DNA from: JBBKWU01 sp037969035
GTDB lineage: Bacteria; Pseudomonadota; Alphaproteobacteria; Micavibrionales; Micavibrionaceae
Direction: 5' to 3'
Length of the DNA stretch: 39,439 nt
NCBI GenBank assembly: GCA_037969035.1
Contig: JBBKWU010000006.1
Span: forward strand, 1-39,439
A program made the position numbers and the translations under genes. The notes under the pieces were generated by a model. The model worked only from the letters and a program-made list of their open reading frames with translations. It searched no databases and had not been told where the DNA came from. Shown in pieces: positions 22,711 through 31,564 of the stretch. The stretch's first letter is position 1; every line of letters starts with the position of its first letter.

Positions 22711-23418
22711 ATGAAACGCTTTTACACCATTGTCTCTATCATGGGTGACCCCGATAGCGGCTTTGCCGTGCAGCTTGATGGGAAAGCGGTCAGAACGCCG
22801 TGCGGTGCTAATCTTATGGCACCTAATGAAGGGCTTGCCGAAGCGATTGCACAAGAATGGCGCGATCAAAAAGAAACGATCAAGCCCGAAATGATGCCCA
22901 TCACACAACTTATGGTGACCTCCATTGATCACGTTCATGAGCGCGAGGAAATGACGGGTAAATTGATGGCTTATCTGGACACCGATTTGATTTGTTACCG
23001 CGTGAGCGAGCCGCAAGAACTCTTGGATAAACAAGAAGCGGCATGGGATGTTTGGCTGAGCTGGTTTGAAAAAAACTTCCGTTATATGCTGGATATCACC
23101 AATGATTTGAGAGCTATGAAGCAATCACCCGAAGCACATAAAGCTGTTGAACGCCGCGTGCGTGCTTACCAAAATTTACATTTCACCGTGCTGCAAAATT
23201 TGACAGCCCTTACAGGGTCGCTTGTTTTGGCGTTGGCGTTTGTGGCGGGTGCTGCTAAACCTGAACATATACAGCGTGCTGTTTATGTCGAAGAAGATCA
23301 TAAGGCCGAGATATATAATGAGGCTGTCCATGGTCTCGCGCCGCTTGAAGAGCAAAAACGCGAGGTGATGAAGCGCGAATTAGCCGCTGCGCGCACGTTC
23401 CTTGAACTGCTCGCTTAA
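22711..23418 (+). CDS. ATP12-family F1-ATPase assembly chaperone
   Basis: ATP12 binds the F1 alpha subunit during ATP synthase assembly. It is found in mitochondria and alphaproteobacteria and so supports the taxonomic reading. The 235-residue product shows VQLDGKAVRTPCGANLMAPN and AIAQEWRDQKETIKPEMMPI with MVTSIDHVH, the central signature. The later KQEAAWDVWLSWFEKNF and FTVLQNLTALTGSLVLALAF also fit. There is no signal peptide. The ribosome site is weak, and it lies eight bases after the AsmA-like gene, suggesting coupling. Confidence 0.9.
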   Translation: MKRFYTIVSIMGDPDSGFAVQLDGKAVRTPCGANLMAPNEGLAEAIAQEWRDQKETIKPEMMPITQLMVTSIDHVHEREEMTGKLMAYLDTDLICYRVSEPQELLDKQEAAWDVWLSWFEKNFRYMLDITNDLRAMKQSPEAHKAVERRVRAYQNLHFTVLQNLTALTGSLVLALAFVAGAAKPEHIQRAVYVEEDHKAEIYNEAVHGLAPLEEQKREVMKRELAAARTFLELLA

Positions 23419-23537
23419 GACGTGTTTTTCTATTGCGATGCAAAAAAATCTGGACTCTTTTTTTATTTTTATGACATAGTGAAATAATATTGCTTTCGGG
23501 CAATGTTGGTTCAATCCCTAACTAGAAGGAAATGACG

Positions 23538-23597
23538 ATGCTTACATCAGAACTATCAGTCGCATATACGATCATTTCCGGATCCGCTTCGCGTTAA
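23538..23597 (+). CDS. Possible leader peptide upstream of the ABC exporter
   Basis: AGAAGGA (23524-23530) is spaced seven bases before the ATG at 23538, which opens a 19-codon frame (MLTSELSVAYTIISGSASR, then TAA). An ATG six bases upstream in the same frame would add two residues. A good ribosome site on such a short frame, followed by a hairpin at 23617-23637, suggests a leader peptide. No product family is recognised and the frame could still be accidental. Confidence 0.4.
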   Translation: MLTSELSVAYTIISGSASR

Positions 23598-23616
23598 TTA
23601 ACAACGCTTTCGTAGG

Positions 23617-23641
23617 GTTCGGGATGATGTTCCGGACTTTT
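23617..23641 (+). terminator. Hairpin with T run before the ABC exporter (attenuator candidate)
   Basis: GTTCGG (23617-23622) pairs with CCGGAC (23632-23637), with one G-U pair and a nine-base loop, and is followed by TTTT (23638-23641). It lies between the short leader frame and the exporter start at 23781. The stem is short and the T run modest, so termination would be weak. The remaining gap (23642-23780) stays open in the exporter frame but has no ribosome site. Confidence 0.35.
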
Positions 23642-23780
23642 GTCGAAAATAGACGGCGCGGACTATTCTTCACTTTTAAATAGTTTCACAGACTCTCTTT
23701 TCAATTTGTTCGGTTCAAACCGAAACAGAAATAATCTTACCAATGAGGCGTGCTGTCTTTATACGCAGCGCGAGAAGAGA

Positions 23781-25568
23781 ATGACGAAAAGAATAACATA
23801 TACAGATGTTGCCAAATTTAGCTGGCATTATTGGCGTTACAAAAAAGCACTGATCCCTGTGTTTTTAACAGGTATGGCTATTGCAGCACTTATTGATGTC
23901 GCGTTTCCTGTGATTATGGGCGCGTTGGTTGATGCGGTCGGTGGTAATGACATGGATCGTGCGCTATGGCTGCTTGCGATATTGTTGGCCGTTGAGGTTG
24001 GTTTTCATACGTCGCGGAATGTCACTATTTTGGTATGGAACCGTTTTGCGAACACAACATTGTACAAAATCATTACTGACGCGTTTAGTAAGGTGCAGCG
24101 TTTTTCAACGGATTGGCATGCGAATGCGTTTTCTGGCGGTACAGTACGTAAAATGACGCGCGGGATGTGGTCTTTTGATGTTTATGAAGATGTTTTGTTT
24201 CTGTATTTGTATCCAACCGCCATCGTGTTTGTCGGTATTATTGCTTACATGTTTTTCAAATGGCCATTGATGGGGCTTGTGACGCTTGTCTGCGCCTCGA
24301 TCTATATTATTGCCACCGTATGGATGGTTGTGAAAATCAATGCACCACGATTCCGCAATTCCGCGCGGGCTGATACATCTGTTGGCGCATCGCTTGCTGA
24401 CGCGATTACAGGGCACAGCACGGTGAAATCATTCGGTCGTGAACGTGCCGAGGATGATCGCTTTAACAAGGTGGCTTTGAACTGGCGTGATCTATCATTG
24501 CATAGCTGGCAAATGGCAACCGTGACCGACTGGGTGCGCCGTATGTGTGCAACTTTGATGATGGGTTCTATGCTGGGTGCTGCGATCTGGCTTTGGAGTG
24601 TTGGCAAGGCAACAACGGGTGATCTGGTCTATGTGTTGACCAGCTATATGGTGATTTCGGCTTACTTGCGCAACATTGGTGAGCAAATAGCGAACCTTCA
24701 GAAGTCAATTTCTGAGATGGAGGACATCATTACGTTTTGGAAACGTGAGGATGATATTGTTGACGCACCTGATGCCAAGATTTTGGATGCGAAGAAAGGT
24801 GAGATCGCCTTTGAACAAGTCGTGTTCACTTACCAAGGCCAGACAGAGCCGCTTTATCAGGACTTCGATGTGCGCATTAAAGCGGGCGAGCAGGTTGCGC
24901 TTGTTGGCCATTCAGGTTCTGGCAAGTCAACATTCGTGAAGCTCGTACAACGTTTGTATGACGTGCAGAATGGTGCGGTTACGATTGACGGGCAAAACAT
25001 TGCCGCGGTGACACAAGAGTCATTACGCCAATCTATTGCGCTTGTACCGCAAGAACCTGTGCTGTTTCACCGTGCGCTGTGGGAGAATATCTCTTACGGT
25101 CGCCCTGGTGCAACGCGCGAGGAAGTCATTGAGGCGGCAAAGCAAGCCTATGCCCATGAGTTCATCGAAAGCATGCCGCAGGGGTATGACACGCTTGTTG
25201 GTGAGCGCGGTGTGAAACTCTCAGGTGGTGAGCGGCAACGTGTTGCGATTGCCCGTGCGATTTTGGCTGATGCACCGATCTTGATATTGGATGAAGCAAC
25301 GTCTTCGCTAGATTCTGTATCGGAGCATTATATCCAAAAAGCGCTTGCGAACCTGATGGATGGACGCACGAGCATTACTATTGCGCACCGTTTGGCAACC
25401 ATCCAGAATGCCGACCGTATCTTGGTGTTTAGTAAGGGTAAGGTTGTCGAGGAAGGCACGCATGGCACGTTGATAAAGAACAAGGATTCACACTATAAGG
25501 CGCTGTACGATATGCAGGCGTTGGATTTAGTTGGTGAAAACCCCTATGAGCAGAAAGTCGCGGAGTAA
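23781..25568 (+). CDS. ABC-type multidrug/lipid exporter half-transporter
   Basis: The 595-residue product is a type IV (ABCB/MsbA-like) half-transporter with an N-terminal six-helix domain and a C-terminal nucleotide-binding domain. Walker A is GHSGSGKST (residues 376-384), the signature is LSGGERQRVA (from 480), Walker B is ILILDEATSSLD (from about 500), and the H-loop is ITIAHRLATI. The start at 23781 (ATGACGAAAAGAATAACA) has AGAAGAG upstream. An in-frame TTG at 23640 would add 47 residues that have no family counterpart and no ribosome site. The substrate is unknown. It likely acts as a homodimer in the inner membrane. Confidence 0.9.
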   Translation: MTKRITYTDVAKFSWHYWRYKKALIPVFLTGMAIAALIDVAFPVIMGALVDAVGGNDMDRALWLLAILLAVEVGFHTSRNVTILVWNRFANTTLYKIITDAFSKVQRFSTDWHANAFSGGTVRKMTRGMWSFDVYEDVLFLYLYPTAIVFVGIIAYMFFKWPLMGLVTLVCASIYIIATVWMVVKINAPRFRNSARADTSVGASLADAITGHSTVKSFGRERAEDDRFNKVALNWRDLSLHSWQMATVTDWVRRMCATLMMGSMLGAAIWLWSVGKATTGDLVYVLTSYMVISAYLRNIGEQIANLQKSISEMEDIITFWKREDDIVDAPDAKILDAKKGEIAFEQVVFTYQGQTEPLYQDFDVRIKAGEQVALVGHSGSGKSTFVKLVQRLYDVQNGAVTIDGQNIAAVTQESLRQSIALVPQEPVLFHRALWENISYGRPGATREEVIEAAKQAYAHEFIESMPQGYDTLVGERGVKLSGGERQRVAIARAILADAPILILDEATSSLDSVSEHYIQKALANLMDGRTSITIAHRLATIQNADRILVFSKGKVVEEGTHGTLIKNKDSHYKALYDMQALDLVGENPYEQKVAE

Positions 25569-25580
25569 TTCGCGACTTTT
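25554..25580 (+). terminator. Intrinsic terminator overlapping the ABC exporter stop
   Basis: AAAGTCGCG (25554-25562) pairs perfectly with CGCGACTTT (25571-25579), followed by another T. The stop codon of the exporter lies at the start of the eight-base loop. A nine-base-pair stem with a short T run makes a plausible terminator, and the coding end is part of it. Confidence 0.75.
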
Positions 25581-25825
25581 CTATAAGTGGTTGATTTTAT
25601 TGCAAAATCAGGTTCTCTTCAGTTTATACGTAAGTTTTCTGCGTCCCCATATAATATCATCTCTTTATCGCTCTGTGATTTAGGCGCAGTGCGGCTGTTG
25701 ATGGATTGAGCATAGCATAAAAACGCAGTTTTAGGAATATATTTCTATTTATCTTGCGCCACCGTTTTCTTGCAAATTTATAGCGTTATCAGTTATTGTC
25801 TTTTGGAAAAGGAAACAGGTTTATT
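25581..25825. other. Intergenic region without a recognised gene
   Basis: These 245 AT-rich bases hold no convincing reading frame. TGATTTT (25592-25598) and AAAATCA (25604-25610) form a seven-base inverted repeat with a five-base loop. A perfect TATAAT (25650-25655) lacks a clear -35 partner. If used it would give the next gene a leader of about 165 bases. Confidence 0.4.
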
Positions 25826-26047
25826 ATGATGAATATTTCCAAGACTTTTAACCGTGGGCAAAAGGTTTTCGTTGTTGATCCAGATTTGGAACAACCCGTT
25901 ATTACTGGCGCGACCTACGTTTCTCAAGATGAAAAAACAGGCGACCACCTTGTTGTTCTCGATTATGAAGAGGGCGCGCAAAGACGTATTGCGGATATGC
26001 AGATAGCGGCGTGTCGTACAGGTTTGCAACTGCGCCTAGTTCCATAA
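25826..26047 (+). CDS. Small unrecognised protein, SH3-like composition
   Basis: The 73-residue product starts MMNISKTFNRGQKVFVVDPD and continues with strand-like segments around LVVLDYEEGAQRRIADMQIA. It looks like a small all-beta domain, with GQKVFVV resembling the first strand of SH3/KOW folds. I cannot assign a family. The two adjacent ATGs at 25826 and 25829 are both possible, and an AGG lies six bases upstream of the first. A TTG at 25796 would extend it by ten residues. It converges on the membrane-protein gene at 26162 with a palindromic region between. Confidence 0.6.
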   Translation: MMNISKTFNRGQKVFVVDPDLEQPVITGATYVSQDEKTGDHLVVLDYEEGAQRRIADMQIAACRTGLQLRLVP

Positions 26048-26061
26048 TCACTTCCCATTTA

Positions 26062-26130
26062 CTTTGGGACATCGTTATTCGTTCCTTACGTAGCGCTGCT
26101 ACGCTGCGTTACTCATGCCTTGTCTCAAAG
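26062..26130. repeat. Palindromic element between convergent genes
   Basis: CTTTGGGACA (26062-26071) pairs with TGTCTCAAAG (26121-26130), with one G-U pair. Inside, CGTAGC (26089-26094) and GCTACG (26098-26103) form a perfect hairpin with a three-base loop. ATCGTT (26071-26076) can also pair with AACGAT (26140-26145). A T6 run follows at about 26151-26156. It may be a shared terminator or a dispersed intergenic palindrome. Both transcripts end here. Confidence 0.55.
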
Positions 26131-26161
26131 CAAAGCGAAAACGATTATAGTTTTTTAGGTT

Positions 26162-26692
26162 TTAGAACCAGCTTTTGACATCACCGATGCGGTGACCTTT
26201 CACTGCGCGGGACAGGCCTTTCGCCATACGATACCCCATATAGATAACGATTGGCGCGGCGGCGATAATGGTCGCCTTGATAAACACGACTTTGTTTTCC
26301 GCCATAAATTGATCCATGCAGGGCTGCATATGATCTTTTAATTGCGATGGGTCTGTAACCCCGCCGCCCATTGAATTTACAACCTGATCCATACAAGCCA
26401 TAAGCGATGTGCTATCGTAATTGGGCAGCAAATACATACTGGCCAATGCTGTTGAAACAAGCCCGAAAAGAGAAGCAATCCAAATGGTGCGGATAATGTA
26501 GGTCATGTGGTTTTCAGCTAAGCTGTGTTCTTCCGCGCGACGGCGCACGACATAGGCCGCAATCATGGCTGCTGTGAACATGAATAGCGCGAGAAACGCC
26601 GCTGTCATCAGTGGCAAGAAGCCCAGTATCAATGATACGCAAAGCATCGCGTAGATATTATTGATGGTATTTTGTTCTTTGGTTTGTGCCAT
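26162..26692 (-). CDS. Inner-membrane protein, DUF4870-like
   Basis: The 176-residue product has four hydrophobic segments: near LCVSLILGFLPLMTAAFLAL, then MFTAAMIAAYVV, IIRTIWIASLFGLVSTAL and FIKATIIAAAPIVIYMGYRM. A central hydrophilic loop carries two cysteines (MACMDQ and MQPCMDQ). The pattern YVVRRRAEEHSLAENHMTYI followed by IRTIWI resembles a family of small four-helix membrane proteins (DUF4870-like), a tentative link from memory of the pattern. It is transcribed after mutL with a 32-base gap, so it may be the end of the minus-strand operon. Confidence 0.6.
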   Translation of the reverse strand: MAQTKEQNTINNIYAMLCVSLILGFLPLMTAAFLALFMFTAAMIAAYVVRRRAEEHSLAENHMTYIIRTIWIASLFGLVSTALASMYLLPNYDSTSLMACMDQVVNSMGGGVTDPSQLKDHMQPCMDQFMAENKVVFIKATIIAAAPIVIYMGYRMAKGLSRAVKGHRIGDVKSWF

Positions 26693-26724
26693 GACGATTA
26701 ATATTCCCCGTTGTTGATAGTAAT

Positions 26725-28536
26725 TTAGCGTCGCCCGAAGAGTTTTTCAATATCGGCGAGTTTGAGCGAGATATAAGTCGGGCGCCCGTGATTGCATTGA
26801 CCAGAAAGCGGTGTTTCTTCCATCTGGCGCAGTAGAGCGTTCATTTCCTCCGCATTCATGCGGCGACCTGAGCGGATGGAGCCGTGGCACGCCATGGTGG
26901 AAAGGATAGCGTTTAAGCGTTCTTCCACAGCACCAGCGTGACCATGTTCGGTTAACTCGTCCAGTAATTTGCGAATAAGGCCTTGGATATTGGCTTTGGC
27001 ACCGAGTAAGGCGGGGATGGCATTGACCGCGACGGCATCGGTTCCGAATGGTTCGACTGAGAGGCCAAGGCTTTCCAACATATCGCGTTGTTCAATTAAA
27101 CGCGCGGCCTCGGTGTCTTCCATTTCGATAATTTCTGGCACAAGCAAGCCTTGCTTTTGAATGCCGTTTTCTGCCATTTGTGCTTTGAAACGCTCGTACA
27201 CAAGGCGTTCATGCGCGGCGTGTTGGTCAACAATGACAAGGCCACCTTCGGTTTGCGCGACGATGTAATTTTCATGGATTTGTGCGCGTGCGGCGCCGAG
27301 AGGGAAGGCGGATAAAGCCTCACCTTGCTCTTCCGCAAAATGTTCTGCGCGGGCATGGGGGGCATAGCTTTGGTTGTGTTGCTCGGCTAGGCCTTGGGCG
27401 TTGGCGTAATGATACGGTGGCGCGGGCGCGGCGTTGTGTTGGTGATTGTTATAAAGGCTTCCACCACCGCGATAAAATGGTGATGGTGCGCTGTTATGCT
27501 GCGGTGTGAAACGGCCTAGCGCATAATCTGATACAGAGCTTGCGGCTTGTTGGCCGTGCTCTAGCAGCGCATGTTTTATGGTGCTGACGATTAGGCCGCG
27601 AATAAGTGCTGCATCTTTGAAGCGCACTTCGGTTTTCGCAGGATGGACGTTGACATCGACATCTTCGGGCGGCAGCGTGAGGAAAAGTGCGACAAGCGGG
27701 TAGCGGTCACGCGCCAAAACATCAGCATACGCCCCACGTAAAGCGCCAATCAGTAACTTATCTTGCACAGGGCGACCATTCACAAACAAATATTGATGGC
27801 GCGATGTTCCGCCCGAATGGGTCGGCAGGCTGGCGTAACCAGACAGGTTGATATTTTCACGCTCTGATTCAATGGGCATGGCGTTATCGGTGAAGTCTTT
27901 GCCCATGATGGATTTTAAACGCTCTTTTGCGCTTTGTCCTTCTGGCAGGTTGAGCGCGGTTTTACCATCATGTACAAGGCGCAGGCCAATATGCGGAAAT
28001 GCCATGGCAAGGCGGGTAACGGTTTCTTTGACGGCCCCTTGTTCGGCGCGATCGGATTTTAAAAATTTCAGGCGCGCGGGGGTGGCGTAGAACAAATCCT
28101 GTACTTTGATTTGTGTGCCCGCTGGGCGTGAGGCAGGTTTGGGATCGCCCTTGATGCCTTTTTCAATGTTGATGGACCATGTTTCACCCGTCTCACTTGC
28201 GTGAGTTACGATGTTCATGCGGCTAATCGCGGCAATGGAGGGCAGCGCCTCACCACGGAAGCCAAGATTTTTGATATGGCTGAGATCATCATCGGGGAGT
28301 TTTGAGGTCGCGTGACGTTCTAGTGCTAGAATCATCTCATCGCGTGTCATGCCAAATCCATTATCGCTGATGCTGATGAGGCTTTTGCCGCCATCACGGA
28401 TTTCGATATCAATCATGGTTGCGCCCGCGTCAATCGCGTTTTCCAACAGCTCTTTGATCGCCGCAGCAGGGCGTTCAATCACTTCGCCAGCGGCAATCTG
28501 GTTCACCAGAATATCGGGTAATTGTCTAATTCGCAT
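26725..28536 (-). CDS. mutL: DNA mismatch repair protein MutL (endonuclease-type)
   Basis: MutL links mismatch recognition by MutS to strand removal. The 603-residue product has the N-terminal GHKL ATPase: IAAGEVIERPAAAIKELLEN with the catalytic Glu29, then DNGFGM and LGFRGEALPSI, and the later DVDVNVHPAKTEVRF. A His/Asn/Pro-rich linker covers about 330-400. The C-terminal domain has DQHAAHERLVYE (from 437), matching DQHA(X)2E(X)4E of MutL nucleases. ACHGSIRSG, CNHGRPT and a terminal LFGRR complete the metal-site motifs. This fits bacteria lacking MutH. Confidence 0.96.
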   Translation of the reverse strand: MRIRQLPDILVNQIAAGEVIERPAAAIKELLENAIDAGATMIDIEIRDGGKSLISISDNGFGMTRDEMILALERHATSKLPDDDLSHIKNLGFRGEALPSIAAISRMNIVTHASETGETWSINIEKGIKGDPKPASRPAGTQIKVQDLFYATPARLKFLKSDRAEQGAVKETVTRLAMAFPHIGLRLVHDGKTALNLPEGQSAKERLKSIMGKDFTDNAMPIESERENINLSGYASLPTHSGGTSRHQYLFVNGRPVQDKLLIGALRGAYADVLARDRYPLVALFLTLPPEDVDVNVHPAKTEVRFKDAALIRGLIVSTIKHALLEHGQQAASSVSDYALGRFTPQHNSAPSPFYRGGGSLYNNHQHNAAPAPPYHYANAQGLAEQHNQSYAPHARAEHFAEEQGEALSAFPLGAARAQIHENYIVAQTEGGLVIVDQHAAHERLVYERFKAQMAENGIQKQGLLVPEIIEMEDTEAARLIEQRDMLESLGLSVEPFGTDAVAVNAIPALLGAKANIQGLIRKLLDELTEHGHAGAVEERLNAILSTMACHGSIRSGRRMNAEEMNALLRQMEETPLSGQCNHGRPTYISLKLADIEKLFGRR

Positions 28537-28592
28537 AGGGATAGATTAGAGGTTTGTGCAGCAAGAGTCAGCCCTGTTTTTGGCTTCATCCC

Positions 28593-29903
28593 TTACTTTT
28601 TATCGATGATGGCACCTGCGGTTAAGGCATTGCCTAAATCTGTGCCTACAAGCTTGGCACCTGTAAGGTCGGTGCGGCGTAGGTCACAGTCCATAAGGAT
28701 TGCATAGGATAAATCAGCACCCATAAGGATAGCATCACGTAAATCAGCACCAACCAAAACGCAGTATCGCAAGTTCGCACCACTAAGATTGACGCGCTGG
28801 AGCCATTCAGAACCATCTTCGTTGGTGAATTTAAGCGGTGCAAGATTGGCGTTGCTGAGGTCTGCGCGTGAGAGAATGGCATTTTTAAACGACGACCCCC
28901 GTAAATCGGTATCTTTCATGCGCGCATCGCGAAAATCAGAATAATCTAGTAATGCGCTTTGCATCTCGGCATATTCCAGATTTTGACCAATGAAATTAGC
29001 ATTTACGGCTTTGAGAGCGGTGAGCGAATAGTCACTTAAATTCTCTAGTTTGCGCAAGTTAAAGCCGCTGAGGTCAAGGCGTTCGCCTTTTTGCCCCGCA
29101 GACGCAATCCAGATTGTATGCGAATCGAGCATATCAGGAAGGTTTTTGTCTAAATCTTCGGGTGTTTCGCCCATTGTGTGTTCTTTGACGGCATCATTAG
29201 GGTTTGTACCCCCCATTTCAACACTCGCCAGAACTGTGTTGGTCATGATGGATTGTTTAAAATTACTGTTGCTCAGATTTGAGCCTGTGAAATCCGCATC
29301 GGTCAGGTTCGCCCCTGTAAAATTAGCATTTGCGAAGTCTGAATCTTTTACAATCACGCCCGTAAGGTCGGCATCTGAAAAATCGGCGGAGGCAGCGCGG
29401 GACCCTGTGAGGTTCGTTTCGGTCATTTTTGCGCCGGTAAATATGGTTTGATGCGTGTCATTGGGTGTTTTACCGTCCCAGAATTGCGGCTGTAACGTGC
29501 CTTGCTCACTACGCTCCATCACCATGCCTGAGCGTAAATCAGCGCCCTCCATATCAGCACCAGATAAGTTGGCACCAGAAACAACGGCACCGCGGAAATC
29601 AGCGCGGCTGAAATTGCCGCCATTTAAACGCGCTTTACTCATGTCACAGGCAAAAAAGGAAACGCCGCGAAATGTTCCGCCCGCTAAGTTAGCACCACGC
29701 AGGTCTGAACCTGTGAAATCTGATTGTGAAAGATCGGCTTGCTTGAAGTCTAACCCTGATAAGTCTCTGAATTTGAATACGGCGCGCGCACCGCCACGTA
29801 TGCCTTTTACAAAGGTCGTGTGCTTCTTGATAGCTTCGTCCAGCTCACGCTGCGAAACGGTTTCAAGTTTTCTGCCTTTTTTTGCTGAATCATCAGCTGT
29901 CAT
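28593..29903 (-). CDS. Pentapeptide-repeat protein, two repeat blocks
   Basis: The 436-residue product consists mainly of A(D/N)LXX pentapeptide repeats, which form a right-handed quadrilateral beta-helix. A first block runs from about residue 50 to 230 (for example GSDLRGANLAGGTFRG and NANFTGANLTDADFTGSNLS). A non-repeat linker follows (GETPEDLDKNLPDMLDSHTI), then a second block to near the C-terminus (LSYAILMDCDLRRTDLTGAK). The N-terminal 45 residues are charged. No catalytic domain or signal peptide is seen. Known members include gyrase-protecting MfpA/Qnr, but most have unknown roles, and this two-block form does not fit those short proteins. A perfect TATAAT on the minus strand (29960-29955) lies upstream, without a clear -35. 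Confidence 0.88.
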   Translation of the reverse strand: MTADDSAKKGRKLETVSQRELDEAIKKHTTFVKGIRGGARAVFKFRDLSGLDFKQADLSQSDFTGSDLRGANLAGGTFRGVSFFACDMSKARLNGGNFSRADFRGAVVSGANLSGADMEGADLRSGMVMERSEQGTLQPQFWDGKTPNDTHQTIFTGAKMTETNLTGSRAASADFSDADLTGVIVKDSDFANANFTGANLTDADFTGSNLSNSNFKQSIMTNTVLASVEMGGTNPNDAVKEHTMGETPEDLDKNLPDMLDSHTIWIASAGQKGERLDLSGFNLRKLENLSDYSLTALKAVNANFIGQNLEYAEMQSALLDYSDFRDARMKDTDLRGSSFKNAILSRADLSNANLAPLKFTNEDGSEWLQRVNLSGANLRYCVLVGADLRDAILMGADLSYAILMDCDLRRTDLTGAKLVGTDLGNALTAGAIIDKK

Positions 29904-29971
29904 TTCTTGCCCTTACTCTGTGCGGCCCGTTCTGGGCGCAACTATATTATTTTGATTATATCTTATATGTA

Positions 29972-31564
29972 TCAGCTTGATGCTAATTTTTTATGAATAT
30001 GGCGCAGTAAAGTGCGGCAAGAGGCGTCATTACTCTCGGTTTGCGGTGATTGTAGGTCGTTCATTATTTCTTTGGATAGAATTTTGCCAAGCTCAACGCC
30101 CCATTGATCGAAGCTATTGATATTCCACAATATTCCCTGCACGAAAATCTTGTGTTCGTAGAGTGCCATTAACTTTCCGAGTGTTCTTGCATCGAGTTTA
30201 TCGAGAAGAATCATATTATTCGGGCGGTTGCCTTCAAAGTTTTTATAAGGTTTACCAGCCTCAGGAATAGGTTTTCCTTCCATCATCGCTTTGGATTGCG
30301 CGAGAAGATTTGCAAGAAGCATGGTGTGCTGGTCGCCGATTTCGTATTCGTCTTTAATCACACCGATAAAATCACATGGTACGATGGACGTTCCTTGGTG
30401 CAGTAATTGGTAAAAGGCGTGCTGACCGTTGGTTCCCGGTTCTCCGAAAATGATGGGTGCTGTGTTATATGTGGTCTTGTGGCCTTCATTATCGATGCTT
30501 TTGCCGTTTGATTCCATGTCGAGCTGCTGTAACCAGCGCGCAAAGGAGTTGAGCCGTTGGTAATAGGGAAGCACGGCATAAGTGCCATAGTCACAAAAAT
30601 TACGATACCATAGGCCAAGAAGCGCAAGCGTTACGGGCATGTTTTTTTCAAGGGGTGCTGTGCGGAAATGTTCATCCATTTCATGGGCACCGTCTAAGAA
30701 TGCGCGGAACGTATCAAAGCCGTAAGCGAGGCTAATGGAAAGCCCGATGGATGACCAAACGCTAAAACGGCCACCGACCCATTCTTTGAACGGGAAGATA
30801 TTGTCTTCGGCAATACCGAATGATTTAACGGCGTCGATATTGGTGGAAAGCGCAATGAAATGCTTTTCAAGGTGCGCGTCGTTGCTCGCAGATTTTAAAA
30901 ACCATGCGCGTGCGGCATGTGCATTGGCCATTGTTTCTTGGGTGGTAAATGTTTTGGAGGCAATGATGAAAAGCGTGGTTTCGGGATCGGCACATTGAAG
31001 TGCTTCACTGATATCGGCAGGGTCAACATTGGATACGAAACGAACCGAAATATTTGATTTATTGCTGTTTGCAAGCGCTTCATAGGCCATTTTGGGCCCA
31101 AGATCTGAGCCGCCAATACCAATATTTATGATGTGCGTGAAATGCTTTCCTGTATACCCCGTGAGGGCACCGCCGCGAATTTTTTTGCTGAATTCTTGCA
31201 TATGGGCAAGGCCATCATGGATGTAGGGAACGATATTTTCGCCATCAACTTTGATGGTTGAATCTTTTGGTGCGCGTAAGGCCGTGTGTAGTACAGCACG
31301 GTTTTCGGTGTGGTTTATTTTTGCGCCTGAGAACATGTCTTCGCGTTTTTCTTCCAAACCACAGCTGCGCGCGTAGGCGTGTAGCTTTTCCATGGTTTGG
31401 GTGGTGATCGGGTTTTTGGAATAATCCAGCAGCATACCGTTTAGCTCAATCAAAAACGCTTCGCCACGCTGCGGGTTTTGCGTGAATAAATCACGGATAT
31501 GTAGGTCTTTGATATCGGTGTAATGTGCGGAAAGGGCTTTCCATTCAGGGCGATCAGTCAACAT
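29972..31564 (-). CDS. pgi: Glucose-6-phosphate isomerase
   Basis: The enzyme interconverts glucose-6-phosphate and fructose-6-phosphate. The 530-residue product has IGIGGSDLGPKMAYEAL in the sugar-phosphate site, signature 1 EWVGGRFSVWSSIGLS, the GEPGTNGQHAFYQLLHQG block with the catalytic His, and signature 2 WNINSFDQWGVELGK. Length is near the E. coli 549. Its ATG overlaps the end of the upstream M16 gene by 11 bases. This coupling of pgi to surface proteases is not functionally obvious. Confidence 0.97.
   Translation of the reverse strand: MLTDRPEWKALSAHYTDIKDLHIRDLFTQNPQRGEAFLIELNGMLLDYSKNPITTQTMEKLHAYARSCGLEEKREDMFSGAKINHTENRAVLHTALRAPKDSTIKVDGENIVPYIHDGLAHMQEFSKKIRGGALTGYTGKHFTHIINIGIGGSDLGPKMAYEALANSNKSNISVRFVSNVDPADISEALQCADPETTLFIIASKTFTTQETMANAHAARAWFLKSASNDAHLEKHFIALSTNIDAVKSFGIAEDNIFPFKEWVGGRFSVWSSIGLSISLAYGFDTFRAFLDGAHEMDEHFRTAPLEKNMPVTLALLGLWYRNFCDYGTYAVLPYYQRLNSFARWLQQLDMESNGKSIDNEGHKTTYNTAPIIFGEPGTNGQHAFYQLLHQGTSIVPCDFIGVIKDEYEIGDQHTMLLANLLAQSKAMMEGKPIPEAGKPYKNFEGNRPNNMILLDKLDARTLGKLMALYEHKIFVQGILWNINSFDQWGVELGKILSKEIMNDLQSPQTESNDASCRTLLRHIHKKLASS

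Noticed and set aside
23419..23480. A-run and T-run after the ATP12 gene as a terminator
   Set aside because: AAAAAAA and TTTTTTT can pair, but the stem has almost no GC pairs, so it is not convincing.
23640..23780. 47-residue N-terminal extension of the ABC exporter from a TTG
   Set aside because: No ribosome site and no family counterpart. The ATG at 23781 with AGAAGAG upstream fits the usual start before the first membrane helix.
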